The notes: generated by a model not told the origin, from the sequence alone. DNA of 64,000 bases from Allopusillimonas soli (GCF_004153445.1 NZ_SDQC01000001.1:124001-188000); one strand, 5' to 3'; numbered from the stretch's first letter, positions 1 through 9,170 are shown. Made by a program: numbers and translations.

Positions 1-52
1 CACATTTCTTCCTGGCGAGGACGCCAGCAGGCGGCGACGCGCCCACCTGATT

Positions 53-1963
53 ATGCCGCGTTTCGAAGTGCTGGCGTACTTTCTGTCCGTCTTCCTCATT
101 GTCAACACATTGACGCGTGCGGTCCTGCTTGTCTATGAAGGCGACATGAGCAACCTTGCCCTTGCTCATCTGCTCGAGATATTCGGCGCCGGCCTGATCT
201 ACGACTTGGCTGCCGCGGCGTGGTTTCTGATACCACTGGCCCTGCTCGCCGCAATCATCCCCGATACGCGCGTTGGACGCCGTGTGCATGCCGTGGCAGC
301 CAGCCTCGGATGCTTGGCACTGCTGGCGGCCATTCTCTTTACGGCGGTGGCTGAGTTTCTATTCTGGAATGAGTTTTCCTCGCGCTTCAACTTCATTGCC
401 GTGGACTACCTGGTATACACGCGCGAGGTTCTCGGCAATATCGAGGAGTCCTACCATGTCAATCTCATCCTGTCCTGCATCGCCATTGCCACTGTCCTGA
501 TTGCCTGGCCGCTGCGCCGGCGCTTCTGGTCGACGGCCTCGGCCGCCGCAGGCAACTGGAAACAGCGCACGGGCATGTTTCTGGCGATCCTGCTGCTGCC
601 CGCCGCCAGTTACTTCCTGGTCAACGACACCTTCAAGACGCATCAGGCGTCTGCCTCGGCAAGCCAACTTGCCGGAAATGGCGACTACGAACTGTTTCGC
701 GCATTTCGGGACAATAAGCTGGACTATCGCCGCTTCTACAAGGTCCTGCCGGAAGCCCAGGCCAAGCAAATCATGCGTACAGCGTTCACAAAAGGAGCCG
801 CTTCCGCACATTTCCTGCCGGATGCCAGGAATCCGCTTGCACGCAGCATCATTGCCGCAGGCCCAGAACGTCGGCTGAATGTGGTGCTGGTATCCATGGA
901 AAGCATGGGCGCCGATTACCTGGCGTCGTTCGGCGGCCAAGAAGGCCTTACGCCCAATCTTGACCGCCTGGCGCGGGAAGGCATGATGTTCACGCAAACC
1001 TATGCAACAGGCCTGCGGACGGTGCGCGGCCTGGAGGCGCTGACACTGTCCATGCCGCCAACACCCGGTCATGCCGTTGTCATGCGCAAGAACAACAAAG
1101 GATTTCAGACTTTGGGGCAGGTATTTCGAGAGCATGGCTATGACTCTCTCTATCTTTATGGCGGCTACAGCTACTTCGACAACATGAAGGACTTTTTCGG
1201 CGGCAATGGCTATGCTGTCATAGACAGAATGGATATGCCAGACGATCAGATATCCCATGAAACCATTTGGGGCGTGGCCGATGAGGACCTATTCCGAAAA
1301 ACGCTTCAAGTGCTCGATGCGCGTACGGCCGATGGCAGGAAGGTATTTGCCCATGTCATGACGACTTCGAATCATCGCCCATATACTTATCCAGAGGGGC
1401 GCATAGATATTCCGTCGGGTAGCGGGCGCGCGGGCGCGGTAAAGTATGCCGACTGGGCCATTGGCCAATTTGTCGAGCAGGCCGCCAGACACGCCTGGTT
1501 CAAGGACACGATATTCGTGTTCGTGGCTGACCACACATCGCACGGACGCGGGCGCACGGATTTGCCGCCCGAGGCCTTTCATATTCCGTTGATCATCTGG
1601 TCTCCTGCAAACATTCACCCCCAGCGCATAGATACGCTTGCATCCCAGATCGATGTCGGCCCGACACTGCTCTCGCTGCTGCATTTTTCCTACACTTCGC
1701 AGTTCTTCGGCCAAGACATACTCGCGCAAGGACGCAACAACCCGCGGGCACTCATGGCCAACTACCAGACCGTGGGGCTGCTCGAAAGCGGCATGGTCGT
1801 GGAGCTGTCGCCGCGGCGGCAGGTGCGTGTGCTGGACGCCATCAACGGCAAGCCCCGCATGCAGGATCCCCAGGCTGGGCGCCTGGTCGACGAAGCCATT
1901 GGCTATTACCAAGTTGCATCGGGTATTCTGCGCAATGGCGGGCTGCTCGGAACAGACAATTAG
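53..1963 (+). CDS. LTA synthase / phosphoglycerol transferase-like membrane sulfatase-fold protein
   Basis: Probable inner-membrane transferase with a periplasmic alkaline-phosphatase/sulfatase-fold domain, the family of lipoteichoic acid synthases and of phosphoglycerol or phosphoethanolamine transferases. The first ~200 residues hold about five hydrophobic segments. The soluble domain follows, with the metal ligand in VSMESMG (E283), the nucleophile in GLRTVRG (T323) and the DH pair in VADHTSHG (D493-H494); the E-to-T spacing resembles LtaS. In a Gram-negative host the acceptor is probably a periplasmic glucan or lipid A rather than LTA (inference). The reading frame stays open upstream to the window edge (residues ...RRRRAHLI before M1) and I see no good ribosome site, so the true start may lie outside the window. 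A two-component system follows 150 bp downstream on the same strand. Confidence 0.85.
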   Translation: MPRFEVLAYFLSVFLIVNTLTRAVLLVYEGDMSNLALAHLLEIFGAGLIYDLAAAAWFLIPLALLAAIIPDTRVGRRVHAVAASLGCLALLAAILFTAVAEFLFWNEFSSRFNFIAVDYLVYTREVLGNIEESYHVNLILSCIAIATVLIAWPLRRRFWSTASAAAGNWKQRTGMFLAILLLPAASYFLVNDTFKTHQASASASQLAGNGDYELFRAFRDNKLDYRRFYKVLPEAQAKQIMRTAFTKGAASAHFLPDARNPLARSIIAAGPERRLNVVLVSMESMGADYLASFGGQEGLTPNLDRLAREGMMFTQTYATGLRTVRGLEALTLSMPPTPGHAVVMRKNNKGFQTLGQVFREHGYDSLYLYGGYSYFDNMKDFFGGNGYAVIDRMDMPDDQISHETIWGVADEDLFRKTLQVLDARTADGRKVFAHVMTTSNHRPYTYPEGRIDIPSGSGRAGAVKYADWAIGQFVEQAARHAWFKDTIFVFVADHTSHGRGRTDLPPEAFHIPLIIWSPANIHPQRIDTLASQIDVGPTLLSLLHFSYTSQFFGQDILAQGRNNPRALMANYQTVGLLESGMVVELSPRRQVRVLDAINGKPRMQDPQAGRLVDEAIGYYQVASGILRNGGLLGTDN

Positions 1964-2113
1964 GCGGCGTACGACAAGGCACGCGTGCCGGCATGGCTGC
2001 CTCTGGCCGCATTTCCCGGTGCGAGGCACACACATTCCCGACGTGGGTGCAAGATAGGCAACTGATATTATTGGATTATTCCTTGACGTGCGATCCAAAC
2101 CGAGAAGAACAAC

Positions 2114-2836
2114 ATGGCTTTGAAACATGCAGTACGAATGCTGGTCGTGGAAGACCATTCGGGCCTGGCAGCAAATCTGCTCGAATTTTTTGCGGATGGG
2201 CGCTATATCCTGGATTTCGCTTCCGATGGCTTGACGGCGATTCACCTCATTGCCACCAATGAGTACGACGTGATCGTCCTGGACGTGATGCTGCCGGGGT
2301 TATCCGGCTTCGAAGTTTGCCGCCGCATCCGCAAGGATCTTCGCTGCGCCACCCCGGTCATCATCATGACGTCCAAGGATCAATTACAGGACAAGGAAGA
2401 AGGTTTCACGGTCGGCGCAGACGATTATCTTGTCAAGCCTTTCAATTTGCGGGAGCTGCAATTGAGGGTGGACGCGCTCTACAGGCGCAAGGCGGGCTTT
2501 TCCAGAACGCCGGAAATCAGCATACCGGGAATGCGGTTTGATCCCGGCACGTTCATGGTGCACAGGGATAACGGCGACAAGCTTGAGCTTTCCGGCACGG
2601 CGGCCAGAATTTTCGAGGAGTTGCTCAAGGCCTATCCAGACTTTCTTTCCTATGAGGAGATCCAGGAGAGAGTATGGGGCGAGCGAGAGGTCGACATGAA
2701 CACCTTGCGTACTCACATTTATTCGCTGCGCAAGCTGCTTCAGGATGCCTTTCATTATCCCGTCATCAAAACCATGCATGGACGGGGCTACAGGATCGTG
2801 GCGCCCGAACTCAACACGTCCGACCAAGATACCTGA
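2114..2836 (+). CDS. OmpR/PhoB-family response regulator
   Basis: Two-component response regulator of 240 aa. An N-terminal receiver domain (about 8-120) shows the acidic pocket E13/D14, phospho-acceptor D57 (IVLDVMLPG), T86 (IIMTSKD) and K108 (DDYLVKPF). A C-terminal winged-helix trans_reg_C domain (about 140-232) ends in the usual NTLRTHIYSLRKLL and HGRGYRI motifs. Its stop codon overlaps the ATG of the following kinase gene by one base (TGATG), so the two are almost certainly co-translated as a pair. It lies 150 bp downstream of the LTA-synthase-like gene and could control it, but no operator was identified. Confidence 0.93.
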   Translation: MALKHAVRMLVVEDHSGLAANLLEFFADGRYILDFASDGLTAIHLIATNEYDVIVLDVMLPGLSGFEVCRRIRKDLRCATPVIIMTSKDQLQDKEEGFTVGADDYLVKPFNLRELQLRVDALYRRKAGFSRTPEISIPGMRFDPGTFMVHRDNGDKLELSGTAARIFEELLKAYPDFLSYEEIQERVWGEREVDMNTLRTHIYSLRKLLQDAFHYPVIKTMHGRGYRIVAPELNTSDQDT

Positions 2837-4104
2837 TGACGCCTAAATCAATATCCCGCCGGGTCTACCGCGCCATACTGGCGGTGAGTGTGGTGAGCAT
2901 GCTGGCCATGGTTGCGACAGTCCTGCTGGTCAACGAAGACCTTGAGCAGACCATGCTGGATGTGGAGTTTGCCCAGGAGCGGGACTTCATTCTGGCGAAC
3001 GATACGGGCGACGATGATTTCGTGTGGGACACGAAGAACCTGGCGATTGTCTTTGTCCCCTCGGGAAAACCTCGCCCCAAAGTTCTGCCACGCATATTCC
3101 AGGGGCTGCCGGACAATCATTCCGCGGAAATCGAGCTGGATGGCGAAACCTATCTCGTAAAGACCGAAACCGTTTCAACCGGCATTCTTTACATCGCCAA
3201 GAACATCACGCACTTTGAAGACAGAGAAACGCTGTTCACCATCGCCTTGCTGGTCATGACGCTTGTCATCATCACATTCAGCCTGCTGCTTGCGGTAGTT
3301 AGCAGCAGACGAATCGTCAAGCCATTAAGACGGCTGTCGGAGCGGATCAGCAGAACACCGGTCGGGGCGAACATGCCTCGCATGAAAACAGACTACGTGG
3401 ACGCCGAACTGCACGCCATAGCCACGACGTTCAACCGGTTTCTGGACGAACTCGAATCCTATGTGCGACGCGAGCAGTCTCTGCTAAGCCTCGCAAGCCA
3501 TGAGCTGCGCACCCCCATCGCCGTCATGTCCGGCGCCCTGGATATTATTGAGCTGCGCGACCAGCTAAACCCGGATGACCGGGCCACACTTGCCCGCGTA
3601 CGCAGAGCCTGCGATGAAATGCGCGACAACGTCAACATTCTGCTCAGGCTGGCTCGACGAGAGCCGGGCGGCCACATCGAGGAGGTGTTCGATGTTCGCC
3701 CTGCCATACAACAAGTCATCGATGATCTGAAGATTAGCCATCAAGCGGGAGATCGCGTAATCCTGCAGTGCGCCGCGCCATTGACCGTTAAGACGGATCC
3801 AGCCATGGTGCGCATGCTATTGCGCAATCTCGTGCAGAATGCACTGCAGCACACCGCCAGCGATATCCACGTAACAGTGTCCCAGGGCGTCATAGAGATT
3901 GAAGACAAGGGGCTGGGGCTCAATACCAACCAGCAGTCCATACTGCTAGGGCAAAACACACGCCATGATGGGGCTTCGCTCAGCGGGCTGGGCCTGTATA
4001 TTGTGACACTGATGACCGAACGGTTGGGGTGGCGCCTGGACATTGCGCGCACCGACAGCAACGGGACGCGGATCCGGTTGATCGTTAGCCGGGACGCGCA
4101 TTGA
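2836..4104 (+). CDS. Sensor histidine kinase (HAMP, HisKA, HATPase_c)
   Basis: Membrane-bound sensor kinase of 422 aa, partner of the preceding regulator. The ATG overlaps the regulator stop (TGATG); the frame is open further upstream but that part lies inside the regulator gene. Order of parts: TM1 (about 12-32), a small periplasmic domain of about 100 residues, TM2 (about 135-158), HAMP linker, HisKA with phospho-acceptor H222 in LASHELRTP, then HATPase_c with N-box (LLRNLVQNALQH), G1 (IEDKGLGL) and G2 (SGLGLYIV). The periplasmic sensor region has no domain I recognise, so the signal is unknown. Confidence 0.92.
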   Translation: MTPKSISRRVYRAILAVSVVSMLAMVATVLLVNEDLEQTMLDVEFAQERDFILANDTGDDDFVWDTKNLAIVFVPSGKPRPKVLPRIFQGLPDNHSAEIELDGETYLVKTETVSTGILYIAKNITHFEDRETLFTIALLVMTLVIITFSLLLAVVSSRRIVKPLRRLSERISRTPVGANMPRMKTDYVDAELHAIATTFNRFLDELESYVRREQSLLSLASHELRTPIAVMSGALDIIELRDQLNPDDRATLARVRRACDEMRDNVNILLRLARREPGGHIEEVFDVRPAIQQVIDDLKISHQAGDRVILQCAAPLTVKTDPAMVRMLLRNLVQNALQHTASDIHVTVSQGVIEIEDKGLGLNTNQQSILLGQNTRHDGASLSGLGLYIVTLMTERLGWRLDIARTDSNGTRIRLIVSRDAH

Positions 4105-4184
4105 TATAGCGCGGGATGCGCGGGTGCATTGCTGCGGATGAGGGACAGACGTTTTTATATACATCATGATTTTTTGGAGACACG

Positions 4185-5033
4185 ATGGCGCAGACCATTC
4201 AACAGAAGCGGGCAGCTTTCAGGGCACTTCACGCACAGGGCTGCTTTGTACTGCCCAACCCCTGGGATGTGGGCAGTGCCCTCTTTCTGCAGCAAATGGG
4301 ATTCAAGGCACTGGCTACGACGAGCTCCGGCCATGCCTGGTCCCAGGGCTTGCCTGATGGATCGACGTCTCGAGACGAAGTGATTGCGCATATGCGCAAG
4401 CTTGTATCAGCCACCGATCTGCCGATCAACGCTGATTTTGAAAGCGGCTTCGCCGACGACCCGGCCGGCGTGGCGCAGAGTGTGCGAATGGCGCTCGACA
4501 CAGGTGTGGCAGGGCTGTCGCTGGAAGATTCAACCGGCAATCCCGATGCGCCCTTACTCAGCATAGACGATGCCGTAGCCCGGTTGCGGGCGGCCCGCGC
4601 TGCTATCGACGAAGCAGGAGGAGACACGCTGCTGATAGGCCGGGCTGAGAATTTCTTCGTGGGACGCCCCGACCTTGACGATGCCATCACCAGACTAAAA
4701 GCCTACGCCGAAGCTGGCGCGGATTGTCTGTATGCACCCGGGATACGTACCCGTGAACAAATCACGGCGGTGGTCTCTGCCGTTGCACCCAAGCCTGTCA
4801 ACCTTCTGGTCGGCACCACAATCGAGTTCACCCTGCAAGATATCGAAGCCATGGGCGTACGGCGCGTGAGCGTCGGCGGCGCAATGGCCCGCGCGGCATG
4901 GGGCGGCCTGCAACGCGCGGCCAGCATGCTTGCGCGGGAGGGGCGCTTCGATGGCTTCGCCGACGCGATGAGCCAGGCACAACTGAATGCCTTGTTTAAG
5001 AAGGAAGCCGGGCAAGCGAACGATCAGGCATAG
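4185..5033 (+). CDS. Isocitrate lyase/PEP mutase superfamily protein without the KKCGH motif
   Basis: 282-aa TIM-barrel protein of the PEP mutase/isocitrate lyase superfamily. The N-terminus (LPNPWDVGSALFLQQMGFKA) and the metal-site segment NADFESGFADD are typical, as is LSLEDS. The loop that in true lyases carries K[KR]CGH with the catalytic cysteine is absent (residues after LEDSTGNP run straight into the next helix), so C-C lyase chemistry by the usual mechanism is unlikely. This matches a widespread uncharacterised subgroup annotated only as the superfamily. A good ribosome site (TTGGAGAC) precedes the ATG. The neighbours (kinase upstream, convergent sirtuin downstream) give no pathway clue. 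Confidence 0.85.
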   Translation: MAQTIQQKRAAFRALHAQGCFVLPNPWDVGSALFLQQMGFKALATTSSGHAWSQGLPDGSTSRDEVIAHMRKLVSATDLPINADFESGFADDPAGVAQSVRMALDTGVAGLSLEDSTGNPDAPLLSIDDAVARLRAARAAIDEAGGDTLLIGRAENFFVGRPDLDDAITRLKAYAEAGADCLYAPGIRTREQITAVVSAVAPKPVNLLVGTTIEFTLQDIEAMGVRRVSVGGAMARAAWGGLQRAASMLAREGRFDGFADAMSQAQLNALFKKEAGQANDQA

Positions 5034-5121
5034 CAGAAGCCCATGCGCCGCGCCGGCGTTGTGCACGCTGACTGCTCGCCTCGCGTGCCTGCCGGCCAAA
5101 AAGGTGGAAATCAACGTATGC

Positions 5122-5967
5122 TCAGGCGGCCTTGGCGCCTGCGCGGCAGTCGCGAGCGGCAAGTATTTCCAAGGTAGGCCCGCAAGGCTGGCGCACTTTC
5201 AAGGCCAGATGTGCATCCGCCCGGGTACGGCCCAGATTGACGGCGGCAATGGGCACGTGCAGATCAACCGCCGCCTTGATATACCGGTAGCTCGAATACA
5301 CCATCAGCGACGAACCGACAACCAGCACCGCGTCGGCTTTTTCAAGTTGCCCATAAGCTTCGTCCACGCGTGTGCGCGGTACATTCTCGCCATAGAACAC
5401 CACGTCGGGTTTCAGGATGCCGCCGCAGTGCGGACAGGAAGGCACGGCAAACGCAGAAAAATCCACACACTCGAGATCCGCATCGCCATCGGGCGCATCC
5501 ATAGCGTCAAGATTCAGCCACTCTGTATCATTGAGTGCTTCCAGTTCTTCCTGTATAGAGGCGCGGGGCTGCACATGACTGCATTTCATGCAACGTACCC
5601 GATCCAGCCTGCCATGCAGATCAAGAACACGCTGGCTGCCGGCTGCCTGATGCAAGCCATCTACGTTCTGCGTCAGCAACAGCGAAATGCGTCCTTTTTG
5701 CTCAAGCATCGCCAGTCCGTAGTGCGCCGCATTGGGACGCGCGCTGCCGAAGCGGCGCCAGCCCACCATACTGCGCGCCCAATAGCGGGCACGCTGCTTG
5801 GGATTATCCATGAACAGGCGAAAGTCCATCGGCGCCGGACGCTTCCAGTTGCCCGCCGTGTCGCGATAGCAAGGTATGCCGGAATCGGTGCTGCAACCGG
5901 CGCCCGTGATGACAAACAGCCGCTGGTGACGCTTGATGAAGGCATGCAAATCGGAAAGGTCAGCCAT
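5122..5967 (-). CDS. Sirtuin, NAD-dependent protein deacylase (SIR2 family)
   Basis: 281-aa sirtuin that would remove acyl groups from lysines using NAD+. Visible motifs, numbered from the chosen start: GAGCSTDSGIP (22-32), TQNVDGLH (99-106), catalytic H118 in DLHGRLD, zinc cysteines C126-x2-C129 and a second pair in SCPHC, then the VVGSSLMV nucleotide-binding segment. The GAGCSTDSGIPCYRD form is that of class II (SIRT4-like) sirtuins. The frame is open 24 codons further upstream, but the first methionine next to the conserved domain (MADLSDLHAF) is preferred. It is transcribed alone, convergent with the PEP-mutase-family gene and divergent from a LysR gene. Confidence 0.9.
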   Translation of the reverse strand: MADLSDLHAFIKRHQRLFVITGAGCSTDSGIPCYRDTAGNWKRPAPMDFRLFMDNPKQRARYWARSMVGWRRFGSARPNAAHYGLAMLEQKGRISLLLTQNVDGLHQAAGSQRVLDLHGRLDRVRCMKCSHVQPRASIQEELEALNDTEWLNLDAMDAPDGDADLECVDFSAFAVPSCPHCGGILKPDVVFYGENVPRTRVDEAYGQLEKADAVLVVGSSLMVYSSYRYIKAAVDLHVPIAAVNLGRTRADAHLALKVRQPCGPTLEILAARDCRAGAKAA

Positions 5968-6137
5968 ATGCCAAACTCGCTTTAAACGCAAACAGTATAA
6001 CGGCCACCTGGCACTATTTCGCCAGCAGAACGCCTCCAATGGAAATTAACCGTGATGCCCCCCCATGCATACTGCTTGCACAGCGCGAGGAATGCGGCAC
6101 ACTACAGACTCCATGCTATTTTCAACAGGACGATGCC

Positions 6138-7064
6138 ATGAACCTTCGTCAACTGGAATATTTCATCCAGGTCGCCGATGTAGGGAGCTTCACGAAAGCC
6201 GCAATGCTGCTGGACGTTGCCCAGCCAGCGCTCAGCCGTTCGATACGAAGCCTGGAGGCCGAATTACACCAGAATCTGCTTTACAGGAATGGGCGGGGTG
6301 TCAGCCCGACAGAAGCAGGCAAGAGACTGCTGACACACGGCCGAGTTGTCTTGACGCAGTTAGAGCGAGCCCGGCAGGCCGTCGAGGCCATCAGAGACAC
6401 GCCTGTCGGACGGGTTGTCATCGGCGTGCCGCATTCGATTGGTCGGATTATTATCGCGCCCTTTGTCACGCATTTCACTAAAGCTTTTCCCGATGCCACG
6501 ATCTGCATTACTGCAGGCCTTACCGTGCATTTACATGAATGGCTGCTATCCGGGCGCATCGACATCGCCCTGCTGCATGACCCCTCACCATCTCCAGCCC
6601 TCGAAATTATTCCTCTGAGCGAAGATGACCTGTTTCTGATTGGCCGCAAGCAGGGTCAGCCCGGAAGGAGTCGTACCACTGTGCCGCTCAAAGCGCTGGC
6701 CGATATGCCGCTGATCATACCGAGCCGCCCTCACCCTCTGCGCATGCTGATAGAAACGCGACTTGCCAATCTCGGAAGAAAACCAACCATAAGATTGGAA
6801 ATTGATACGGTGTCAGGCATTGTGGAACTCGTCATGCAGGGCTTCGGCAACGCAGTGGTTACGGCAAACGCCTTGCTTATTGCGGAAGACGCGGCGAAAC
6901 TTTCCGCACGCAGAATCGTATCGCCAGGTTTGACCAGCATACTCGCGCTGGGAATCTCCGCGGAAAGGCCCATGACAACACTGGTTTCAAGCTCGATTTC
7001 TTTGCTTCAAGCTTTCTTACCAACCGTCCTCGTTGCCCCCAATACCAAGACACGCAAGAGGTAA
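6138..7064 (+). CDS. LysR-family transcriptional regulator
   Basis: 308-aa LysR-type regulator. The N-terminal helix-turn-helix is standard (MNLRQLEYFIQVADVGSFTKAA, then QPALSRSIRSLE), followed by the effector-binding domain of periplasmic-binding-protein fold. The start is set by the conserved MNLRQLEYF N-terminus; in-frame codons upstream are not conserved in this family. It sits directly upstream, same strand, of an amidohydrolase and a Bug binding protein. A T-N11-A palindrome in the gap before the amidohydrolase suggests it controls them (inference). Confidence 0.93.
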   Translation: MNLRQLEYFIQVADVGSFTKAAMLLDVAQPALSRSIRSLEAELHQNLLYRNGRGVSPTEAGKRLLTHGRVVLTQLERARQAVEAIRDTPVGRVVIGVPHSIGRIIIAPFVTHFTKAFPDATICITAGLTVHLHEWLLSGRIDIALLHDPSPSPALEIIPLSEDDLFLIGRKQGQPGRSRTTVPLKALADMPLIIPSRPHPLRMLIETRLANLGRKPTIRLEIDTVSGIVELVMQGFGNAVVTANALLIAEDAAKLSARRIVSPGLTSILALGISAERPMTTLVSSSISLLQAFLPTVLVAPNTKTRKR

Positions 7065-7080
7065 TGCTACCTGCTCTATT

Positions 7081-7095
7081 GTATTCATTTAATAC
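7081..7095. promoter_or_regulatory. Candidate LysR operator (T-N11-A palindrome)
   Basis: GTATT-N5-AATAC is a perfect dyad containing the T-N11-A core expected of LysR-type sites. It lies in the 115-bp AT-rich gap between the LysR gene and the amidohydrolase gene. That it is the site of this regulator is inference. Confidence 0.4.
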
Positions 7096-7179
7096 ATATC
7101 AGCTAGATTAGAAATTACATTTTTATCTGGCACCATCCTGACTATCATTGCTTTCGCCAGTTATAGAAAGGAAGCTCCA

Positions 7180-8055
7180 GTGCTGATTACAGATTCGCAG
7201 GTGCATTTATGGGAGGCACATCGTCCCGACCGTCCCTGGCCGACTGAAGAAGTGGGCCAACCGGTTTTCGTTGCGGAAGAAGGAGCTCGCCCTCACCGCA
7301 AAGAGCCTTTACAAGCTGACGAGTTGCTGCATGTCATGCGGCTCGCGGGCGTTCACCGCGCCATTATTGTTCCCCCGTCTCCAGTGGGGGACGAAAATCT
7401 AACCGCGATGGAAGCGGCAGCACGCTATCCCAAACAACTGGCAGTCATGGGCCGCTTCAATCCACAAGCCGCCAATGCCAGAGAGCGTATAACGCGTTGG
7501 TTGAGCCAGAAAAACATGCTTGGCATACGCATGACCTTTCACAAGGAAAAATGGAAGGAATGGCTTGAAGGCGACACGCTGGACTGGTTCTGGGAAAAGT
7601 GTGAGCGACTGCGCATACCCTTGATGCTGCTCGCGCCAGGTCTATTGCACAAAATCGAGCATATCGCCATCAAGCATCCCGATCTCATTATCATCCTGGA
7701 TCATATGGCGCGTCAGAGCTCGTTGAGGGATGATGCATGTTTTGCGGATATAGAAAAGCTTATTACGCTCTCACGATATCCCAATGTTTCTGTGAAGGTA
7801 TCAGCGGTTCCATGCTATACCACGCAGCCGTACCCATTCTCCAATCTAAAACCATTTCTGAGGCAAATCTACGATGCTTTTGGCCCCAGGAAACTGATGT
7901 GGGGATCCGATTACACCCGACTGCCTTGCACGTACCAGGAATGTCTAGACCATTTTCGCTATGCGCTGGATTTTCTTGGCGACGAAGACAAGGATTGGAT
8001 TCTGGGCGGAACAATTGCTGAGCTGCTCCGTTGGCCAGAGGCGGAATTCCCGTGA
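7180..8055 (+). CDS. Amidohydrolase family protein (TIM barrel)
   Basis: 291-aa metal-dependent hydrolase of the amidohydrolase-2 group (lactonases and decarboxylases such as ACMSD relatives and 2-pyrone-4,6-dicarboxylate lactonase). Visible features are the N-terminal ITDSQVHLWE metal segment, ILDHMAR in the middle and the terminal GSDYTR aspartate region. Translation starts at GTG with GAAAGGAAG seven bases upstream; no suitable ATG exists nearby. It is followed after 91 bp by a Bug binding protein, so it may hydrolyse the compound that protein imports. The substrate cannot be read from sequence. Confidence 0.85.
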   Translation: MLITDSQVHLWEAHRPDRPWPTEEVGQPVFVAEEGARPHRKEPLQADELLHVMRLAGVHRAIIVPPSPVGDENLTAMEAAARYPKQLAVMGRFNPQAANARERITRWLSQKNMLGIRMTFHKEKWKEWLEGDTLDWFWEKCERLRIPLMLLAPGLLHKIEHIAIKHPDLIIILDHMARQSSLRDDACFADIEKLITLSRYPNVSVKVSAVPCYTTQPYPFSNLKPFLRQIYDAFGPRKLMWGSDYTRLPCTYQECLDHFRYALDFLGDEDKDWILGGTIAELLRWPEAEFP

Positions 8056-8074
8056 CACTTCTGAATACTTACCC

Positions 8075-8100
8075 TGCCAGATAGCAGACGCTATCTGGCA
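8075..8100. other. Perfect 10-bp inverted repeat between amidohydrolase and Bug genes
   Basis: Arms TGCCAGATAG and CTATCTGGCA enclose a six-base loop. There is no T-run after it, so it does not look like a complete intrinsic terminator. It could be a processing or stability hairpin giving the downstream binding-protein gene its own mRNA level, or a protein site. Confidence 0.6.
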
Positions 8101-8146
8101 CTGCTGAGCCGCACCCGCATCGACTGAATAAATATAGGAGACACAC

Positions 8147-9133
8147 ATGAGAATCATCTCAAAGATCGCCGTAGCACTGTCCATATTGACAATGCCTGTT
8201 GCCTCTGGCATATCTGCCGCGCACGCACAAGGAGAGAGTTTTCCGACCAAAGCCATCCATATCGTCGTGCCGTTTTCCCCAGGCGGCGCGGTGGATATGC
8301 TCGGACGACTGATTGCCACCCATCTTTCGCAACAGATGCATCAATCCGTTATTGTTGAAAATCGCCCCGGTGCAAACGGAAATCTCGGCACTGAATATGT
8401 AGTTAAATCAGCACCTGATGGCTATACGTTGCTGTTGGGCAGCAACGGGATGGCGAGCAACGGCCTGGTTTACTCACACCGTAGTTTTAATGAACTGAAG
8501 GACCTGACTGCCATTGGATATATTGGAAGCGCACCACTCATCATGGTGGTAGGAAAGAACTATCCTGCCGATTCGGCAGGTGAAATTATTGCAAAGGCAA
8601 AATCGGATCCGACTTCGGTCAGTTATGCGTCTGCAGGGTTTGGCAGCTCGGCGAATCTCGCATCGGAGGCGCTTAAGTTCGCAGCAAAAGTGGATATTCT
8701 TCACGTCCCGTACAAGGGTGGCGCACCTGCGATTGTGGATTTGAGTACGGGAAGAGTTTCCTTCATGATGCTTGACCCACTTCAAGCGATGCCGCAGATC
8801 AAATCTGATCGTCTGCGCGCGCTGATGATAGGAACGAACGACCACCTTTCCTTGCTTCCCAACGTCCAAACGGCAGGCGAAGCAGGTTATCCCGACTTGA
8901 ATGCAACCGTATGGTGGGGGCTGGTGGCGCCAGTGGGCACACCGCCCGATGTAGTCCGGAAACTAAATGCCGAGCTTAATACCGTATTGAATAACGCAGA
9001 TGTAAAAAATCAACTCATAAGCCTTGGCGTCACACTTCAACCAGGAACACCAGAGCAATTCGATAAATACATACACGCTCAAGTTGAGAAATGGGCGCCC
9101 ATTGTCAAGGCAGCAGGCATCAAGGCGGATTGA
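8147..9133 (+). CDS. Bug-type (TctC) periplasmic solute-binding protein
   Basis: 328-aa extracytoplasmic binding protein of the tripartite tricarboxylate transporter family. The signal peptide is residues 1-27 (cleavage after AHA). The family pattern follows: IHIVVPFSPGGAVDMLGR, VENRPGANGNLGTEYV, APDGYTLLLG, and LHVPYKGGAPAIVDL. A ribosome site (TAGGAGAC) precedes the ATG. No TctA/TctB membrane genes are near, which is common for the many orphan Bug proteins of Bordetella-like bacteria. The preceding amidohydrolase suggests an organic acid or lactone ligand (inference). Confidence 0.94.
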   Translation: MRIISKIAVALSILTMPVASGISAAHAQGESFPTKAIHIVVPFSPGGAVDMLGRLIATHLSQQMHQSVIVENRPGANGNLGTEYVVKSAPDGYTLLLGSNGMASNGLVYSHRSFNELKDLTAIGYIGSAPLIMVVGKNYPADSAGEIIAKAKSDPTSVSYASAGFGSSANLASEALKFAAKVDILHVPYKGGAPAIVDLSTGRVSFMMLDPLQAMPQIKSDRLRALMIGTNDHLSLLPNVQTAGEAGYPDLNATVWWGLVAPVGTPPDVVRKLNAELNTVLNNADVKNQLISLGVTLQPGTPEQFDKYIHAQVEKWAPIVKAAGIKAD

Positions 9134-9170
9134 CCACAGACTGCCGATCAGGCACGCGCCTCACCCTGCC

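Noticed and set aside
359-1258. Open frame of about 300 codons on the minus strand inside the LTA-synthase-like gene
   Set aside because: Composition is that of a shadow frame; the plus-strand protein has intact catalytic motifs across the same bases.
4987-5985. Open frame of 332 codons on the plus strand opposite the sirtuin
   Set aside because: No recognisable motif and the sirtuin motifs on the minus strand are complete.
8075-8100. Hairpin considered as a Rho-independent terminator
   Set aside because: No T-run follows the stem; kept only as an inverted repeat.
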